64,000 nt of DNA from Candidatus Siliceabacter maunaloa (GCA_024330185.1 JANDLV010000008.1:32637-96636), one strand, 5' to 3'; positions 1 to 8,388 are shown, counted from the first letter of the stretch. The notes: a model not told the origin generated them from the letters alone. Translations and numbers: made by a program.

Positions 1-68
1 CACGGCGAGCACCTCCCGAATCGACCAAACGGCTCGATCAACGCATTGCGCTCTTCAGGCGAGGTCAT
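1..68 (-). CDS. Partial coding region, sixth gene of the coupled operon (function unknown)
   Basis: An ATG at 68..66 overlaps the TGA stop (67..65) of the preceding adenylate-forming gene as ATGA, the same junction style used throughout this operon. The frame stays open to the window edge and gives 22 residues beginning MTSPEERNALIEPFGRF. This is too little to assign a family. The tight coupling says only that it is translated with its neighbours and probably belongs to the same pathway. Confidence 0.6.
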   Translation of the reverse strand, partial: MTSPEERNALIEPFGRFGRCSP

Positions 69-1453
69 GAAGCCAAAGGGACAAAGCGCCTGAGTTTACC
101 TGTCTGACCATGGCGATCGATGCGATCGACGACCATGATATTCACCGCCGGATGTCGCAAGCCAAGCCCGTCCAAGATCTTCTCGATCCTCTGAGTCAAA
201 TCTGGTCCAATTGCGGAGTCGGCCCGCACGACGATGTCGACGCCGCTGCACGACTGGCGCACCTGATATTCGATGATAGCGCGCGCCTCGGTCAGCACCG
301 ATCGAAACACTTGGGGGTGTACCACAACCCCGCCCTGGTAACAAAAGCTGTCATCGAGACGCCCCTGAATGTGGCCAATACGTCGCCCAGTCCATGGTCC
401 AGGATTAGGTTCCTCGAGAAACATCACCTCGTCGGTGATCTCATAGCGTATTATCGGCAGTACGCTGTTGACCACGTTCGTCACAAAAACGCGGTCGGCT
501 CGGTCTCCGGGCAATACTGGGCGTCCTTCAGCATCCACTGGCTCGATCACGCTGAGGTCTTCGGCTATGACTAGGCCGGGATTGACACCATCAGAGGCGG
601 CAAGGGTTCCCACCTCTGTCGCCCCCCAGATGTCGCAGATCGTGGCACCGAATGCAGTCTGAAGAAGGGCTTCGCTCTCCGGCAGAAGGGGCTCGCCAGC
701 GGTCATGATCTGTATTGGCCGGGCATGGAGGCGGCCAGCGAGCTTCTCTACTGCAAGCGCATGAAGCGTCGACGGATAGCTTCCCAGCATCCCTGGGTCG
801 AGGTCGTTGAGCGCACTCACCAAGCTCGGCAAGGGCTCATGGGGCGAAAAGAGGTGGATTGGATTTTGCGCTTGCGAAAAGCAGTAGATGGCTGCAGCCG
901 AGCCATGCACCGGACTAGCCGCACCGATTCTTGCCGTGGCCAGTGAGCCGGCCAGGATGGGCACGCGGGCGTTGCCGCCCACATTGGCGGCCAGCCAGCC
1001 GGCAAAGTCCCAGACCATGACCGCTCGGTGGCCGGTCGAGCCTCCGGTAGCCATTACGTGGTACTCGTCGAGCAGATAGGCTGGTTCGCCACCCTCAAGG
1101 AAGTCGAGGTGAGAGAATGCCATCTCTAGAGAGAGACGTCGATCCGTGACAATGTCGTCCCAGTGGGTCATCAGATCCGCTTTGGTCATTGGCGGCACGG
1201 AGGTGAGGTCCCCTCCACTGAGAGTCTCGGTATCGACGTGAGCGAGTCGCTCGGCGTGCCAGGGCGAGTGGACCTTGGCATGGTGGACCAGCGCGCGCAG
1301 CCGCTCGTCCCGCAGAGCCCACAGCCGGCTCAGCGGCCAAGTCAATTTTTCCACCTCGCTCGGCATGCGCGCCTGGAAGGCTTGCACGTGGCGCTGCCGT
1401 TTGAGCTCGTAGTCGTCGCGCCCGGCTTCGACGTCTCTTCGCGGGTCGCTCAC
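65..1453 (-). CDS. PaaK-like adenylate-forming enzyme (phenylacetate-CoA ligase family)
   Basis: The 463-residue product resembles the phenylacetate-CoA ligase branch of AMP-forming ligases, which activate a carboxylic acid as an acyl-adenylate, usually on the way to a thioester. A phosphate-binding motif TGGSTG lies at about residues 136-141, an adenine-pocket motif DIWGATEVG near 274-282, and a hinge-like GRLDDSF near 364-370. The GTG start at 1453 is chosen because it overlaps the methyltransferase stop as GTGA; the frame is open further upstream only as a shadow of that gene. The substrate cannot be read from sequence. As the only activating enzyme in the operon it is a good candidate for loading the pathway's acid or peptide substrate. 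Confidence 0.85.
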   Translation of the reverse strand: MSDPRRDVEAGRDDYELKRQRHVQAFQARMPSEVEKLTWPLSRLWALRDERLRALVHHAKVHSPWHAERLAHVDTETLSGGDLTSVPPMTKADLMTHWDDIVTDRRLSLEMAFSHLDFLEGGEPAYLLDEYHVMATGGSTGHRAVMVWDFAGWLAANVGGNARVPILAGSLATARIGAASPVHGSAAAIYCFSQAQNPIHLFSPHEPLPSLVSALNDLDPGMLGSYPSTLHALAVEKLAGRLHARPIQIMTAGEPLLPESEALLQTAFGATICDIWGATEVGTLAASDGVNPGLVIAEDLSVIEPVDAEGRPVLPGDRADRVFVTNVVNSVLPIIRYEITDEVMFLEEPNPGPWTGRRIGHIQGRLDDSFCYQGGVVVHPQVFRSVLTEARAIIEYQVRQSCSGVDIVVRADSAIGPDLTQRIEKILDGLGLRHPAVNIMVVDRIDRHGQTGKLRRFVPLAS

Positions 1454-2253
1454 GGCATCTCCGCCGACCAGGTGCCCTTGACAGCTACGCCCAAGATCAG
1501 CGCTCCACCGCCCAGCCAGTGCCAACGGATCAAGCGACGGTCGATGGCAGTGGCCAGACGGTAGTACCAACGCACCCCAGGTATCGTGCGAGGCACCCCG
1601 AGGCTTCCTAGGAGCATCGTCGTTGCCAGCGAGCGCCAGCAAAGCGTCCGGGGCAGCGCCTCGCGCAGCTCCCCGCGGGAAAGCGGGCGCTCATGGGCGG
1701 ATTGCCCTCCCTCGAGCGGTGGTGTGGCGGGCGCCAGTCGAGCCAGCAGTCGCTCGAGCGGCCCGAAAGCCCAGTCCGCGTAGTCCGCGTTCGGCTCCCT
1801 CACCACCAGTACCCCCCCAGGGCGGACGACACGTGCGGCCTCTGCAAGAACCTCCGGCCAATCGGGCACATGATGAAGCACCCCGCTACAGACGACTGCG
1901 TCGAACACGCCGTCCTCGACGGGCAAGTGTCGGGCGTCCGCTTGGATTAGTGTGCACCGGTCCAGCGGCAGCTTCTGTGCCGCAACTCGCAGCATGCCCG
2001 AGGAGTGATCAACCCCGACGACGGTGCGCCCCGCTGCCGCCAACGCCTCGCTCACTCGTCCAGTACCACAGCCGACGTCGAGCACTACGCCTGCGGTCAG
2101 CGAGACTATCGCCGGAAGGATCCAAGCCTCCGCTGAGCGAAGGGGCTCCTCCTTGACGTAATCGTCGTAACGGTCTGCCTGCGCGTCGTGCGAGGCGCGA
2201 TCATTTCGCGTTATGTCCTCGACCTGCTGACGACTCTCACGGGTCACCGTCAT
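1450..2253 (-). CDS. Class I SAM-dependent methyltransferase
   Basis: The 267-residue protein has the SAM-binding loop DVGCGTGR at residues 59-66. An acidic residue ends strand 2 (VVGVDHS), and there is a later motif typical of the UbiE/Methyltransf_11 group (SGVLHHVPDW, then VRPGG). It should transfer a methyl group from SAM to a small molecule or peptide; the acceptor is unknown. The ATG at 2253 is preferred over an upstream in-frame ATG because it overlaps the previous stop as ATGA. The last ~45 residues contain a short hydrophobic stretch (LGGGALILGVAV), possibly a membrane-touching tail. It is the fourth gene of the coupled operon. Confidence 0.85.
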   Translation of the reverse strand: MTVTRESRQQVEDITRNDRASHDAQADRYDDYVKEEPLRSAEAWILPAIVSLTAGVVLDVGCGTGRVSEALAAAGRTVVGVDHSSGMLRVAAQKLPLDRCTLIQADARHLPVEDGVFDAVVCSGVLHHVPDWPEVLAEAARVVRPGGVLVVREPNADYADWAFGPLERLLARLAPATPPLEGGQSAHERPLSRGELREALPRTLCWRSLATTMLLGSLGVPRTIPGVRWYYRLATAIDRRLIRWHWLGGGALILGVAVKGTWSAEMP

Positions 2254-3320
2254 GGCGGCGCGACCACCGAAGTAACAACGCCTTCGAACCACGCACGGTC
2301 CATGCGCGGGCCGGCACTGGTCAACAGCAGGCCTCGGACGCCGCGAGTTTCATCCTGCCAGATTGCCTCGTGCGGGCCGAATCGATGATCGACGAAGGCG
2401 ACCTCCACTCCGTCGCCGTTGGGTATCACCGTGTCGAAGGTGCAAGGGTGCGCTTCAGTCCGAGACGGTAGGTCGATTCTGCCACAACCGGCCCACTGGG
2501 CCACAATGCGCACCTCGCGTCCTCGATACTCGCCGCTCGTAAAGAGCACTTCGACCTCCCTGGCGTCGCCCGTGCTACCGAACAACGCTGCCGAATCGAA
2601 GCGAAAGCCCGAGGGGGACTGAAGGTCGAGTCTGGGCATTCCCCACGAGCCGACGACGTCCTGATCGTCCGTCCAGATGTAGGTCTCATCCTCAGGACGC
2701 CGGAAGCGGAACAGACCATGCGGCGGATCTACGAGGCGCGGACGGAACCGGGCCCAGTAGCTGAGCCGAGCAAAGCTTTGCTGCCCCAGCAGAGCCAGAT
2801 GCGTCGGAGAAACCGGCTCTAGTGTCCGATAGAGGGTGACGATCTCCTCGTCGGAAAACGTGCCTGCGAGGACTGACAGCTCGCAGGACGTTCGGTAGAT
2901 ACGAGCATACGCCCCCCGGTGCCCCATGTAATCGGTGCCGAGCCATACGACGTAATCCGGGTGAATCGGTTCCGCCCAAGTCGGTCCGCCCCACAGGCAT
3001 GGTTGGTCCGCCGCCGCGGGCGCCCAGTCGTATAGGAACTCCTTGACGCGGAGCTTACGGCCCTTCCCCGCGATCTCGAACCGATAGGAAGATGGGTTCC
3101 CCTCGCTCCACGGTGATCGACTCCCTGCAGAGCCAGCCGGTCGTCCCGGGCAGCACTCCGGCCTTAGCGTCTGCGTCACGATCGTGGTTTCGGGCGGCAG
3201 CCCTCGCGGGACCAGCACCGGAAAGTTGCACCAGACTTGCGCCTCATCCGCGGCCATAGGTGTGACCCTCGCCTCCGGCGAGGTGGGGTCCTTGACCGTC
3301 CGAGGCTGCCAGTCGCTCAC
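2250..3320 (-). CDS. Protein of unknown family in the coupled operon
   Basis: This 356-residue protein matches no family I recognise. It starts at a GTG that overlaps the upstream stop as GTGA and ends with an ATGA overlap into the methyltransferase, so it is clearly a translated member of the operon. It has no signal peptide or membrane segment. It is rich in Trp, Tyr, Phe and Pro and looks soluble and mostly beta, with repeated short strand-turn patterns in both halves. Cysteines occur near residues 30, 55 and 115 and in a later WAGCGRID stretch, without an obvious metal motif. It could be a novel enzyme or a binding partner. Confidence 0.75.
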   Translation of the reverse strand: MSDWQPRTVKDPTSPEARVTPMAADEAQVWCNFPVLVPRGLPPETTIVTQTLRPECCPGRPAGSAGSRSPWSEGNPSSYRFEIAGKGRKLRVKEFLYDWAPAAADQPCLWGGPTWAEPIHPDYVVWLGTDYMGHRGAYARIYRTSCELSVLAGTFSDEEIVTLYRTLEPVSPTHLALLGQQSFARLSYWARFRPRLVDPPHGLFRFRRPEDETYIWTDDQDVVGSWGMPRLDLQSPSGFRFDSAALFGSTGDAREVEVLFTSGEYRGREVRIVAQWAGCGRIDLPSRTEAHPCTFDTVIPNGDGVEVAFVDHRFGPHEAIWQDETRGVRGLLLTSAGPRMDRAWFEGVVTSVVAPP

Positions 3321-5005
3321 GGTGCGACCGCGTGGTGACGGATGCGGAAGCTTGCGAAGTCGAAAACGTTGGCGACGCCGCCTAGGCACCGTCCGCCCTG
3401 CCACCTGTCACGGTAGTTGAGGTAACTTACCTTACCAGGTACGAACAGGTGGGTTTGGTGGTGGATCGCCAGTGCGGCGAGCTCGCGATAGCAGCGGTGT
3501 GCTTGCACGGCAGACTCGGCGTGGCGCGCTTCACTGACCAACCGATTGGCGCCCGGAAGGCGAAGGCCGAGTTTGGCAGGCAGCAGCGAATCTTCTGCGA
3601 GAAGTTGAGATGCGAAGGTGTAGGGATCTGGGTAGTCAGCGTCCCAGCCAATCCACGCTATAGGACAGCGGGCTGCGTACAGCAAAGACACTAGCCTGCC
3701 TAGCGGTAGCGCCCGAACAGTCATACGACAGTCTGGGAAAAGCGAGCTGAAGCCCGCGGCGTGAATCTGTGCGGCGCGCATCCTGGCGTAGTTCCCAGCG
3801 TGGGTGTAGGCGACAAGCCTCACGCCGCCCCTCGTAACGTCGCCATTCCACGCTCTGGCCAAGTGGAAACGCGCTCTGTCGAGATCGAAGCAGAACTCGG
3901 GCACAGGGCCGTCAGCCAGCGAGGGGCGTGGGAACGGGCCATAGTGTTCAATTCCTGGACCGCACAGGGCCTCCTCACAGAACGAGCCATGGTCGAAGCA
4001 GAAAGCGAGAGCGAGGCGAAAGTCGCGGTCCGACAGAGTATCCGGACGCATTCCCTGGCCATCGAAGCGGGCAGACCCCACCGCTTCGCATTGCTTGTTC
4101 AGCTTGTATGTCAAAAAGCCCAAGGGATTCACATGCCACTCATCTGGGTCCTCCTCGAGAAGCAGATTGGGCACGTCGCGTATACGTCGCAGAGACTCGG
4201 GCTGACAGATAGCCACGTCGCTGTACCCGCGAGTGAAAGCGGTTTCCCGCTCGATTCGGTCATCCTCCGAGACGAGCTCGACCTGCTTTGCGGCCGGTAG
4301 TTGGCCCCAGTAGCGTTCGTTTCGCCCGAACCGAACCACGCGCTTCTGCCGGTTCCAACTCTCCAACCTAAAGGGGCCCGTCCCGTTGGTCCGCGCTCGA
4401 AGAGCCGTCTGCTCGGGGAACAGGTAGTCCTCAAGACTTTCAGGTGTCCCGTCCCATTCGCCTTGAGCCACAGCCCAGTCCCGACGGAGAACCAGTGACC
4501 AATTGGCAAGCAGCGCGATGAACGGCGCGAACGGCTCGGCCAAGGTGACGGCCACGGTCGAGCCACGCAGCTGAATTCGATCGAGTGCTGGTGCGATGTC
4601 GCTACCGACGGGCGCGGCCACTCGTCGACCCAGCAGTGCCTCCAGCCAGAGTGCCGAAGGACCCTGAGCGGTCACGATGGTTCGCCTGAGCGAATAGACC
4701 ACGTCCGTCGGAGTAATCACATGACCGCTGTGGTCGCAGATATCCGCGCGTATCGCCACCCGATACTCGACCTCACCGCCCGTGATGGTCCTCGCGGTAG
4801 GCAGTTTGGCGGCTAGCCAAGGGAGCAGGCCACCTTGGCGAGGGCGGTAACGCACTAACGGCTCGTAGACATTCAACACGACATGTCTACTGCTGCTGTC
4901 GTAGGCAGCGTGGGGATCGCACGTCACAGGATCGTCGAACACTCCGATCGTGAGCTTCGGGCAATCGCTGGTGGCGAGCCCTACTTCGTCGTCAAGCGCC
5001 TTCAT
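3317..5005 (-). CDS. SBP_bac_5-like solute-binding-fold protein lacking a signal peptide
   Basis: The 562-residue product resembles family 5 solute-binding proteins (oligopeptide/nickel type). An early TIGVFDDPVTCDPHAAYD stretch is followed by LNVYEPLVRY, a TPTDVVYSLRR segment, NGTGPFRLESW and AWIGWDADYPDP, all in the usual family order. Family members are normally exported lipoproteins that feed ABC permeases. Here the N-terminus (MKALDDEVGLATSDCP) has no hydrophobic core or lipobox, and no permease or ATPase genes are nearby. The ATG at 5005 overlaps the previous stop as ATGA. A cytosolic peptide-binding role is inferred; the cytoplasmic SBP domain of the regulator SgrR is a known precedent for such a location. 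Confidence 0.8.
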   Translation of the reverse strand: MKALDDEVGLATSDCPKLTIGVFDDPVTCDPHAAYDSSSRHVVLNVYEPLVRYRPRQGGLLPWLAAKLPTARTITGGEVEYRVAIRADICDHSGHVITPTDVVYSLRRTIVTAQGPSALWLEALLGRRVAAPVGSDIAPALDRIQLRGSTVAVTLAEPFAPFIALLANWSLVLRRDWAVAQGEWDGTPESLEDYLFPEQTALRARTNGTGPFRLESWNRQKRVVRFGRNERYWGQLPAAKQVELVSEDDRIERETAFTRGYSDVAICQPESLRRIRDVPNLLLEEDPDEWHVNPLGFLTYKLNKQCEAVGSARFDGQGMRPDTLSDRDFRLALAFCFDHGSFCEEALCGPGIEHYGPFPRPSLADGPVPEFCFDLDRARFHLARAWNGDVTRGGVRLVAYTHAGNYARMRAAQIHAAGFSSLFPDCRMTVRALPLGRLVSLLYAARCPIAWIGWDADYPDPYTFASQLLAEDSLLPAKLGLRLPGANRLVSEARHAESAVQAHRCYRELAALAIHHQTHLFVPGKVSYLNYRDRWQGGRCLGGVANVFDFASFRIRHHAVAP

Positions 5006-6456
5006 GAACGTCCCACGGCTTCCGCGACGCATCCGTCTGGCCAAGGCCGCTGGTCCGCCGGTCGCGGGCAGTCACAGACGCAGCGGAAACCGTTTTCGAA
5101 ATGACGGTCAGTCAACAGGTCACGTCCCCGGAAGGCCACGGAGGTCAGCTCGGGGAGCGAACTCCACGTGCCACCACGGATCACCGGATAGGAGCGCCAG
5201 TCATAAACAACGTCTAAAGCGTCCCTCTTGCCGACGTCTGGTTCGAGGGCGTTGCGCGAGAAGAAACTAGAAGCTGTCCATTCCCACGCATTGCCCGCCA
5301 TGCCGCAGACCCCGAAAGGGCTCACGTTGCCCGCATCGTCAACTGGCACCGTCAGCGTCGCGCTGAGATCTTCGTTTAGCTCCAGAAGACGGGACCGCCA
5401 CGCGGTTATGCTGCTTGGACTGCCCCCGAGCACGTCGGAGTGGCACCGCACCTGAGACGGATCGAAGGCATCGCCCCATGGGAAGACACGATCGTCGTCG
5501 CCCTGGGCGGCGCGCTGCCATTCACCCTCCGTGGGAAGCCTCTTGCCAGACCAGGCGGCAAACGCGTAGGCCTCGAACCAGTCCACCCCTGTGGCTGGGT
5601 GGCGGGTCTGAAATCGGAGGTCCAAAAGCGTGTTTCTGACATGAAGCTTGCCCGGTGGTTCGCTGGGATGGCACAACGCGTGACTCCGCGCCGCTTCCGT
5701 AGCCGCAAACTCGTCGTACTCAGCCACAGTCACTTGGTGAGCATCAATCCAGAATCCCGCGACAGCCGTGGACCAAGGTTCCTGCACATCCGACCAATCG
5801 AAGACGCGGGACAGTGCAGCAAGCCCCGGCGGAACCGCGAAGCGCACCTTTCCTTCAGGAATGAACAACATCCCCGAGTCATCATGCTGAGGATGCGCGA
5901 CAGACGGCGGTGGGGGTGATGGCTCGACAAAGCTTGTGGGGAACTCGTGGGTGCCATCGAAGAGTCGGGATTCGATGTCGCCGAGGACCTCGGTGTCGTC
6001 GGTCCCCACGATTCGGACGATGGCGTTCAAGACCATCGCGTGGCCTATGCCGACTGGCTTCCCGGCTTGAGTCCTCAACCGGTCGCTCGCACTGCCCACG
6101 AGCAGCAACAGGTCACGAAGCGCGCCCTGAACGCGGAGGTCGCCAGCGAGACGGATCGCTTCAAACGCGACGAAATCCTCGGGATCGTGGGTGAGCCACG
6201 TGACTGCGGCTGACACCTCGTCCTCGTTGACCTCGACAAATTGGCTGAGTCTCCCCAGTACCGTGCGGCGAACCCAGGGGTCAGGGTGCATGGCGGCGAC
6301 GCCGCAAAGCTCTCCCACCTCTCCCGATGTCGGCCTGCTCGCTGTGATGAGTCGTTGTAGTTCATCCAGCCGGTGCCGGTGGGTCTCCGTATCGGAAGGT
6401 TGAAGATCTGCAGGAGCCGGGAAATCGTCTAGAAAGGAAGTGATGCGCGTGATCAA
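5002..6456 (-). CDS. HEAT-repeat protein with C-terminal FGE/sulfatase-modifying-factor-like domain
   Basis: The 484-residue protein has two parts. Residues ~30-150 contain helical HEAT-like repeats (DPWVRRTVLGRLSQF, DPEDFVAFEAIRLAGDLR). Residues ~195-475 form a formylglycine-generating-enzyme-like domain with RLPTEGEWQRAA, GMAGNAWEWT, VIRGGTW and GFRC motifs. In that superfamily FGE oxidises cysteine in a peptide, while EgtB and PvdO act on small molecules or peptides. The paired cysteines of copper-dependent FGE near the C-terminus appear absent, so sulfatase activation is unlikely. The start is TTG at 6456 with AGAAAG upstream; a stop at 6483 limits other choices to a CTG at 6465. It is the first large gene of the operon. 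Confidence 0.8.
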   Translation of the reverse strand: MITRITSFLDDFPAPADLQPSDTETHRHRLDELQRLITASRPTSGEVGELCGVAAMHPDPWVRRTVLGRLSQFVEVNEDEVSAAVTWLTHDPEDFVAFEAIRLAGDLRVQGALRDLLLLVGSASDRLRTQAGKPVGIGHAMVLNAIVRIVGTDDTEVLGDIESRLFDGTHEFPTSFVEPSPPPPSVAHPQHDDSGMLFIPEGKVRFAVPPGLAALSRVFDWSDVQEPWSTAVAGFWIDAHQVTVAEYDEFAATEAARSHALCHPSEPPGKLHVRNTLLDLRFQTRHPATGVDWFEAYAFAAWSGKRLPTEGEWQRAAQGDDDRVFPWGDAFDPSQVRCHSDVLGGSPSSITAWRSRLLELNEDLSATLTVPVDDAGNVSPFGVCGMAGNAWEWTASSFFSRNALEPDVGKRDALDVVYDWRSYPVIRGGTWSSLPELTSVAFRGRDLLTDRHFENGFRCVCDCPRPADQRPWPDGCVAEAVGRS

Positions 6457-6694
6457 ATCAACCAGCTTTCTACTGCAGAATCACGGGAACGGCTCGATCA
6501 TCGCGATTGCCGCTTCCCATCGCTATTTCCGCTTCCAGATGCCCTCGGGTTCGGCACGTTATGACAGCGAGACAAAGCGCTGCCATAAACGGCTTCGGAG
6601 ACGCGCGTTAAGTCGGCGGCGCAAGGACGCAATGCCGAAGCTCAAGGCCTCCCCACGCGCCCATGCGCCCACCGAAACTAGCTCGCTCAACGTA

Positions 6695-6775
6695 CTACCA
6701 CTTGGTGGCGGGCATGCGAAGAGCCGGGGTAATCCGCTCGTCCCTAGCCCGCTGCCACTGACGCGACCATGTCAC
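6695..6775 (-). CDS. Candidate 26-residue peptide (possible precursor or leader)
   Basis: A short frame starts at GTG (6775) and ends at TAG. It begins MTWSRQWQRARDER and ends PATKW, with three Trp and a basic character. Its start lies 8 bases after AGGAGGTGA, a full 9-base complement of the 16S rRNA tail and much stronger than any other site in the window. It follows the stop of a 39-residue frame by 3 bases and precedes the six-gene operon by about 240 bases in the same direction. This suggests a peptide substrate or a regulatory leader, but a frame this short could be chance. Another basic 37-residue frame in a different phase lies just downstream. Confidence 0.4.
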   Translation of the reverse strand: MTWSRQWQRARDERITPALRMPATKW

Positions 6776-6778
6776 GAT

Positions 6779-6898
6779 TTAGCTCACCTCCTCTCGTGCT
6801 TTGTCGTTGGCCAAGGGCAAACGCGATCTTACCAACCTGGCACCTGGCGTCAAGGCCGTGTCGGTGCCGGGCCCCTGCTCCACCGCCTCGGCGCTCAT
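6779..6898 (-). CDS. Candidate 39-residue open frame upstream of the operon
   Basis: An ATG at 6898 opens a 39-residue frame beginning MSAEAVEQGPGTDTALTPG and ending NDKAREEVS, with GAGG nine bases upstream. A different frame immediately upstream (about 6899-7000) also reads like real protein (FRALGVNFDESTDAYALC). This may therefore be the frameshifted C-terminus of a larger gene truncated near 7000 by the neighbouring insertion-sequence remnant. The alternative is a short peptide gene. The next frame's ribosome-binding site is embedded in its last codons. Confidence 0.35.
   Translation of the reverse strand: MSAEAVEQGPGTDTALTPGARLVRSRLPLANDKAREEVS
6784..6792 (-). promoter_or_regulatory. Exceptionally strong Shine-Dalgarno sequence
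   Basis: On the minus strand this reads AGGAGGTGA, complementary over nine bases to the 3' end of 16S rRNA, and sits 8 bases before the GTG at 6775. It overlaps the end of the 39-residue frame. Confidence 0.6.
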
Positions 6899-7087
6899 CC
6901 CACATGACCTCACACAGCGCATAGGCGTCGGTACTCTCGTCGAAGTTGACGCCCAGCGCTCGAAAGTCAGAATTCGGGTCAGACCGTGATTCCTGAGTAA
7001 GCCGTCTGCGGCGGGGGTTGTTGGTCTGTCCGGGCCGGTTGGCAGCGTGTGTCTCGTCGGGTTTGCAGGCGATCGAGGAGGCGCACC

Positions 7088-7999
7088 GTGTCAGTGAAGT
7101 CGGAGGCCAAGGTCAAGCGACGTGCGAAGCGCGGTCGGCCGGGGTCGGTTGGGTCGGGCGCCGCGCATCGAGGTCGTCGCCGACGACGAGACGCTCACGC
7201 CGTTGGCGGTTCGGCGGTGGTCGGTGAGTTGGCGCGCCGCTTGGAGCTCATACCGGCGCTGGATCGCGCGATCGAGACCGCCGCCAGGGTCGGCGGTCTG
7301 GAGGCGGTCAAGCAGCGCGCCCGGGGCTGCTCGCCGGGTCAGCTGCTGGTCACGGTCGCGGAGTCGATGCTGTGTGGTGGGGACTCGATGCTCGACCTCG
7401 AGCGCCTGCGTGGCGACCAGGCGGGCGCCGAGCTGCGCGCGGTGGGCGAGGTGCCGGCAGCGTCGACGGCGTGCCAGCTCGCCCAGCGCTATCGGCCCAC
7501 GCATCTGCGCGCGGCCGAAGCGGCGTTCGCGCGCTGTGCCAACGCGATGGACGCCCAGATCGGCCGCGCCCCGGATGGGCCGGTGACGCTGGACTTCGAC
7601 TCCACCGGCGTGGAGGTCTATGGGCGCCAGAAGAAGGGCACCGGGGTCAACTATCAGGGCCAGCTGGCCTACCAGCCGCTGCTGTGCTCGTGGGCCCAAC
7701 GCGGCCGGCTGCTGGCCAGCGAGTTCATCGCGCTGCTGTGCTGCTGCCTGATCGAGCGCCAGCTGCGCAACGCGATGAACCGCGAGCAGATCACGCAGCT
7801 CCCGCTCTACCCCGAAGACCGCGCCTGCACCGCGCCGACCGCAGTCCGCATCTTCGACCACCTCGCCCCGCTCCAACGCCACCACCTGATCCGTGACGGC
7901 CAAGCAGTGCAGACCTTCGAACCGCAGCTCACACCGCTACAAGCGCAGCTACTGGACCTGCTCGGCGTTCCCGTCAGCGCCTACACCAGCAACCCCTGA
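7088..7999 (+). pseudogene. Decayed IS4-superfamily (IS1380/IS1634-like) transposase
   Basis: The N-terminal two thirds match the IS1380-type pattern, including LDFDSTGVEVYG and GVNYQGQLAYQPLL. After RGRLLASE the frame jumps straight to a C-terminal end (LPLYPEDRACTAPTA, LLGVPVSAY) of the kind seen in IS1634-like transposases, so the middle of the catalytic domain is missing. About 303 residues remain where a full enzyme has roughly 450. Near 7150-7215 the conserved reading (RIEVVADDETLTPL) lies in another frame, indicating compensating frameshifts. It is not functional. Clear terminal inverted repeats were not found, although GCCGTCT-containing stretches occur at both flanks. Confidence 0.75.
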
Positions 8000-8069
8000 C
8001 CCACCGTCGATCCGCGCTGACGTGGGGCCGGAGACGGCCCCCGAGAAGCGCGGAAAGGGAGACGCCAGA

Positions 8070-8388
8070 TTGGGCAGTCCCGCTATGAGACCCCCGTGGC
8101 CGATCTTGCAGAAGGTGCGCCGCGCGATGGCCGCTTCCGAGCGAGAGCACCTGCCCGACCAGATCGAGGTCGACGAGTGCTGGATTGGCGGCGTCGAACC
8201 GGGCCAGAACGGCCCTGAACCCGGCGGAAGACGCTCGTGGCCGCGGCCATCGAGGTCCGCGGGGGCGGCTCGGGACGCCTGCGCTTGGCGGCGGTGGCCG
8301 ACGCCTCGGGCCCCACCCTGCAGACGTTCGCTACCAGACCGTTGCGCCGGGGGCCACCCGTGCACACCGACGGGCTGGCGCAGCTATA
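8070..8388 (+). pseudogene. IS1595/ISXO2-type transposase fragment
   Basis: A stretch reading LQKVRRAMAASEREHLPDQ, then IEVDECWIGG, matches the start of the ISXO2-like catalytic domain. After a frameshift near 8225 the domain continues as KTLVAAAIEVRGGGSGRLRL and DASGPTLQTF, then stops at TAA 8386-8388. Both ends of the family protein are missing. It is a remnant, with no ends recognised. Confidence 0.7.

Noticed and set aside
5002..6456. Calling the FGE-like protein a sulfatase-activating enzyme
   Set aside because: The cysteines needed for formylglycine formation are not seen, and no sulfatase gene lies nearby.
6440..6907. A plus-strand 155-codon frame over the operon upstream region
   Set aside because: Its codon use and composition do not look coding, and it overlaps the HEAT-FGE start and both short minus-strand frames.
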